A stretch of DNA of 64,000 bases from Phycisphaerae bacterium (GTDB taxonomy: Bacteria; Planctomycetota; Phycisphaerae; UBA1845): the NCBI GenBank assembly GCA_024102815.1, contig JAGFJJ010000049.1, forward strand, positions 32,789 through 96,788. The letters are read 5' to 3'. The notes beneath the pieces are model-generated. The model saw only the letters and a program-made list of their open reading frames with translations, searched no databases and had not been told where the DNA came from. Position numbers and translations under genes: made by a program. Positions 61,739-64,000 of the stretch are shown one piece after another. How positions within the stretch are numbered: position 1 is the stretch's first letter; each line of letters begins with the position of its first letter.

Positions 61739-62596
61739 GTGAAAATCGCGCGCGCGGGCATTCTGGGCAATCTGTTGGCGTCCCGCCGGCTGGAGGACAT
61801 CGACGTACGTTTCGTGGGCTACCGGCCGGGACAGGAGATGCGCCGCCACGCCCACGGTTGGATGAGCGTGACGTTGGTACTTTCCGGCATCCTCCAGGAG
61901 ACCGTGGAGGGTCGGACTGTCACGTGTCGTCCACTATCGCTGGTCGTCAAACCGGAAGGGGCGGAACACGAAACTCGCGCCGGGCCGATTGGGGCAATGA
62001 CCCTCAACTTCCGCCTTGAACGGCAAGCGGTGCGTCAACTCGTGCGCCGTGGGGTAGATATTGGGCAATGCGGACTCCTGAGCGCCGGCACCAGCACAGC
62101 GTTGTTGCTCGAACATTTGCGTACGCAGGACGCGGCCCCCTTCCAAACATCCGACATTCTGGCTGACGCGATCCTCGGGTGCATGGACGCCAGTCTCCCG
62201 GCGGAAACGGCGGGTTGTGCAGAGCACACCGTCGCGATGTCGCGGGGATCGACGCGGGCGGCTGCGAACTCGGCTGACATGCATCCCGTCTCCTATGCCA
62301 GGCGATTTCGCCGAACCATGGGCGTCGCGCCGTCGCAGTGGCGCATCCGACAGCGGGTGTCGCACGCCGCGTGCGGTTTGGCCAACGGTCACGAGCAGGT
62401 CGTCCAGATTGCCCTCGCGGCCGGTTTCTCCGATCAGGCGCATCTCTGCCGGTTGTACAAGCGAGAGACCGGCCTGACGCCGAACCGGTACCGCCAGCTC
62501 ATCCGATCTTTTCTGGCCGAAAACCGCCACGAATCTCCTCAGTTCCATTTGTTCAATACCTCACCGCCCACCTCACCTAGATTGTGGCCCGAGTAG
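61739..62596 (+). CDS. AraC-family transcriptional regulator
   Basis: The 285-residue protein has an N-terminal cupin-like sensor domain (RRHAHGWMSVTLVLSGILQE, CRPLSLVVKPEGAEHETRAG) and a C-terminal double helix-turn-helix (ARRFRRTMGVAPSQWRIRQR, QVVQIALAAGFSDQAHLCRL, FKRETGLTPNRYR-like block). The start is GTG at 61739. It is 60 bp upstream of an aspartyl protease gene, which it may control; the inducer is unknown. Confidence 0.9.
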   Translation: MKIARAGILGNLLASRRLEDIDVRFVGYRPGQEMRRHAHGWMSVTLVLSGILQETVEGRTVTCRPLSLVVKPEGAEHETRAGPIGAMTLNFRLERQAVRQLVRRGVDIGQCGLLSAGTSTALLLEHLRTQDAAPFQTSDILADAILGCMDASLPAETAGCAEHTVAMSRGSTRAAANSADMHPVSYARRFRRTMGVAPSQWRIRQRVSHAACGLANGHEQVVQIALAAGFSDQAHLCRLYKRETGLTPNRYRQLIRSFLAENRHESPQFHLFNTSPPTSPRLWPE

Positions 62597-62655
62597 TGGC
62601 GGCAACGACGTCTTGTCGCCGCGATGCCAGACCAGCGTGATACAGGGGTATTCAA

Positions 62656-63804
62656 ATGAAACATAGCATGATGTGCGTCGTTGCCTTGTTGCTCGTTGCC
62701 ACAGACGCCCGTGCCGAAGATGCCAGCACATCCCGCCGAGGCTACGACTCCTCAACTCTTGCGAGTGATCGACTTGAAATACCGTTTGTCCAGTGGGGCG
62801 GCGCCATCCTCGTCGAGAACGTCGAAGTCAATGGGCAGGGACCGTTCCGATTCATGTTGGACACCGGTGCCGAAGGGGCCGGGCGCGTTGATCGTACGCT
62901 TGTAGAGAAGCTCGATCTCCCCTTATTGAGCGACGCGACCGGCAAGGGCGTCCTCGGACAGAATCTGAAGTTGACCGATCACCGCCTCGACACGCTCAGC
63001 ATGGGCGAATTGTCCTTCACGAATGTGGTTGTAAGCAGCCGCGACTACAATGCCGAGCGTCCGGGGGGATTGAAGCCCATCGATGGCATTCTCGGGTTTC
63101 ACCTCTTCAGCGAGTACCTGCTGACCGTCAATTATTCCGCCCGCACGATTGTCGTGAGTCGCGGCGAGCTCCCTCCCCCGGACGGAAAGAGCATCGTGCC
63201 CATCATCAGCGACGACGAAGATCCTGAGATCGAGGTGACCATTGGCGGGATGTCGACCAAGGCGCTCATCGACACGGGCGCCATCATCCCACTCGGCCTC
63301 CCAACAGCATTGGCCAAAAACCTGAAATTCACGAGCGAGCCGACTCGGGTCGGACGAAGCGGGGGCGCCGATATCGAATCGGCCACGCTTGATGGCGCAC
63401 TGCGGATCGGTGACGCCATCATCGACAACCCAGAAACGCTGATCGCGGGACCGCTCGGTGAGGCAAACATCGGAATTAAAATCATCGCGCAGCTCGAGGT
63501 CACTTTCGACCAGAAGAACGGCCGAATTCGCATCGAACGGGCAGCGGCACCCGAAAGATATGGATTTGTGATCGCCAAACGAGGCACAGAGCCCTGGAAT
63601 ATCAAAGAAGTCGCTCCGGACAGCATCGCGGAAAGCGCCGGATTACGTGCCGGCGACCGTGTCATCGCCGTCAACGGCCAATCGATGGAAGGGATTGATC
63701 GAGAAAGTCTCGACCGCTTGCTGGGGTCACTTTCCCTGACGTTTGAAATAGAACGGCAGGGCGAACGGATGGAAGTTCGCATGCAAAAGAGAAGCTCGCG
63801 GTGA
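62656..63804 (+). CDS. Exported aspartyl protease with C-terminal PDZ domain
   Basis: The 382-residue protein has a signal peptide (MKHSMMCVVALLLVATDARA), a retropepsin-like double domain with two active-site motifs (FMLDTGAEG near residue 70, ALIDTGAIIPLG near residue 205), and a C-terminal PDZ domain (VAPDSIAESAGLRAGDRVIA). Single-chain proteins with two DTG motifs are bilobed aspartic proteases; the PDZ may bind substrate. It lies 60 bp after the AraC gene on the same strand. Confidence 0.85.
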   Translation: MKHSMMCVVALLLVATDARAEDASTSRRGYDSSTLASDRLEIPFVQWGGAILVENVEVNGQGPFRFMLDTGAEGAGRVDRTLVEKLDLPLLSDATGKGVLGQNLKLTDHRLDTLSMGELSFTNVVVSSRDYNAERPGGLKPIDGILGFHLFSEYLLTVNYSARTIVVSRGELPPPDGKSIVPIISDDEDPEIEVTIGGMSTKALIDTGAIIPLGLPTALAKNLKFTSEPTRVGRSGGADIESATLDGALRIGDAIIDNPETLIAGPLGEANIGIKIIAQLEVTFDQKNGRIRIERAAAPERYGFVIAKRGTEPWNIKEVAPDSIAESAGLRAGDRVIAVNGQSMEGIDRESLDRLLGSLSLTFEIERQGERMEVRMQKRSSR

Positions 63805-63945
63805 CGGAAACAGCCGGTGTGACGTTCTTGGTCAAACCCGGGATTCACCCTTCTTCACGGAAACGACTCGAGAGACTAAGAAACTATCTCAAAAAGCCGT
63901 TTCCTGTCGATATTGGCGTCATGGACTTTTTGGAAGGAGCCATGG

Positions 63946-64000
63946 ATGGCCAGAATGAAACGGCGTGTCAAACGGTTGGAGACCGTCTGGGCGTGTCCGG
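63946..64000 (+). CDS. N-terminal fragment of an unknown protein, cut by the window edge
   Basis: An ATG at 63946 with an AAGGAG site 6 bases upstream begins MARMKRRVKRLETVWACP, a strongly basic N-terminus followed by a Cys. Only 18 codons are visible. The ribosome binding site supports a real gene; nothing in the fragment allows a function to be named. Confidence 0.4.
   Translation, partial: MARMKRRVKRLETVWACP

Noticed and set aside
63860..63890. Possible insertion-sequence end (CTAAGAAACTATCTCAAAAAG) before the last partial gene
   Set aside because: It resembles some IS terminal words only loosely; without the partner end or a transposase sequence it cannot be supported.

Overview
This is a GC-rich bacterial chromosome segment, probably from a planctomycete (Phycisphaerae-like or a related lineage). 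The signs are short membrane or zinc-ribbon proteins ending in the DLRGNxSGVCPECG signature, pseudopilin-like proteins, dockerin-type and Kazal/PPAGW surface proteins, an exosortase, paired bactofilins, and an Lpt/heptose set pointing to a Gram-negative envelope. No rRNA, tRNA, CRISPR array or complete insertion sequence was recognised. Gene density is high and most genes sit in short operons.

Layout. 0-7 kb: a truncated gene, SAM hydroxide adenosyltransferase, pcm, a TolB-like propeller, a coupled pseudopilin/zinc-ribbon pair and a large radical SAM protein. 7-10.4 kb: a four-gene operon that combines an FAD-glucose-dehydrogenase-like GMC flavoprotein and its Tat-bearing small subunit with a Rieske protein and a b6f-type cytochrome b. 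This is the most novel candidate system in the window. 11.7-12.3 kb: a glutathione peroxidase with an in-frame TGA at the catalytic position and a bacterial SECIS-like hairpin just after it, so almost certainly a selenoprotein. 12.3-24.3 kb: an ABC exporter whose permease is fused to a CPBP protease, zinc-ribbon proteins, fmt-def, a TPR protein, rpsT, a TlyA-like methyltransferase without an S4 domain, a eukaryote-type (GT3) glycogen synthase, two bactofilins and a lipoprotein.

24.4-31.4 kb: an exopolysaccharide export cluster (Wza-like, exosortase, Wzc-like), then a beta-helix surface protein broken by an in-frame stop. 31.4-38.1 kb: a leucine/isovalerate-type catabolic operon (carboxyltransferase, enoyl-CoA hydratase, biotin carboxylase) with an MNT-MNT-HEPN toxin-antitoxin-like module inside it. 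38.4-40.4 kb: a thiolase-fold protein without the usual Cys, plus a DUF35 partner. 40.6-48.7 kb: Kazal and PPAGW surface proteins, tryptophan dioxygenase with kynurenine monooxygenase, APS kinase and a Tat-exported superoxide dismutase.

48.9-53.5 kb: two LptF/G permeases divergent from a heptose bifunctional enzyme with reversed domain order. 53.6-61.3 kb: a pseudopilin, then yacG-fmdB-grpE-dnaJ-groEL1-groES-groEL2, a chaperone supercluster with two different GroELs and no dnaK. 61.7-64 kb: an AraC regulator, an aspartyl protease with PDZ domain, and the start of a truncated gene.

All calls rest on reading the translated sequence and recalled family motifs. No database search was run.
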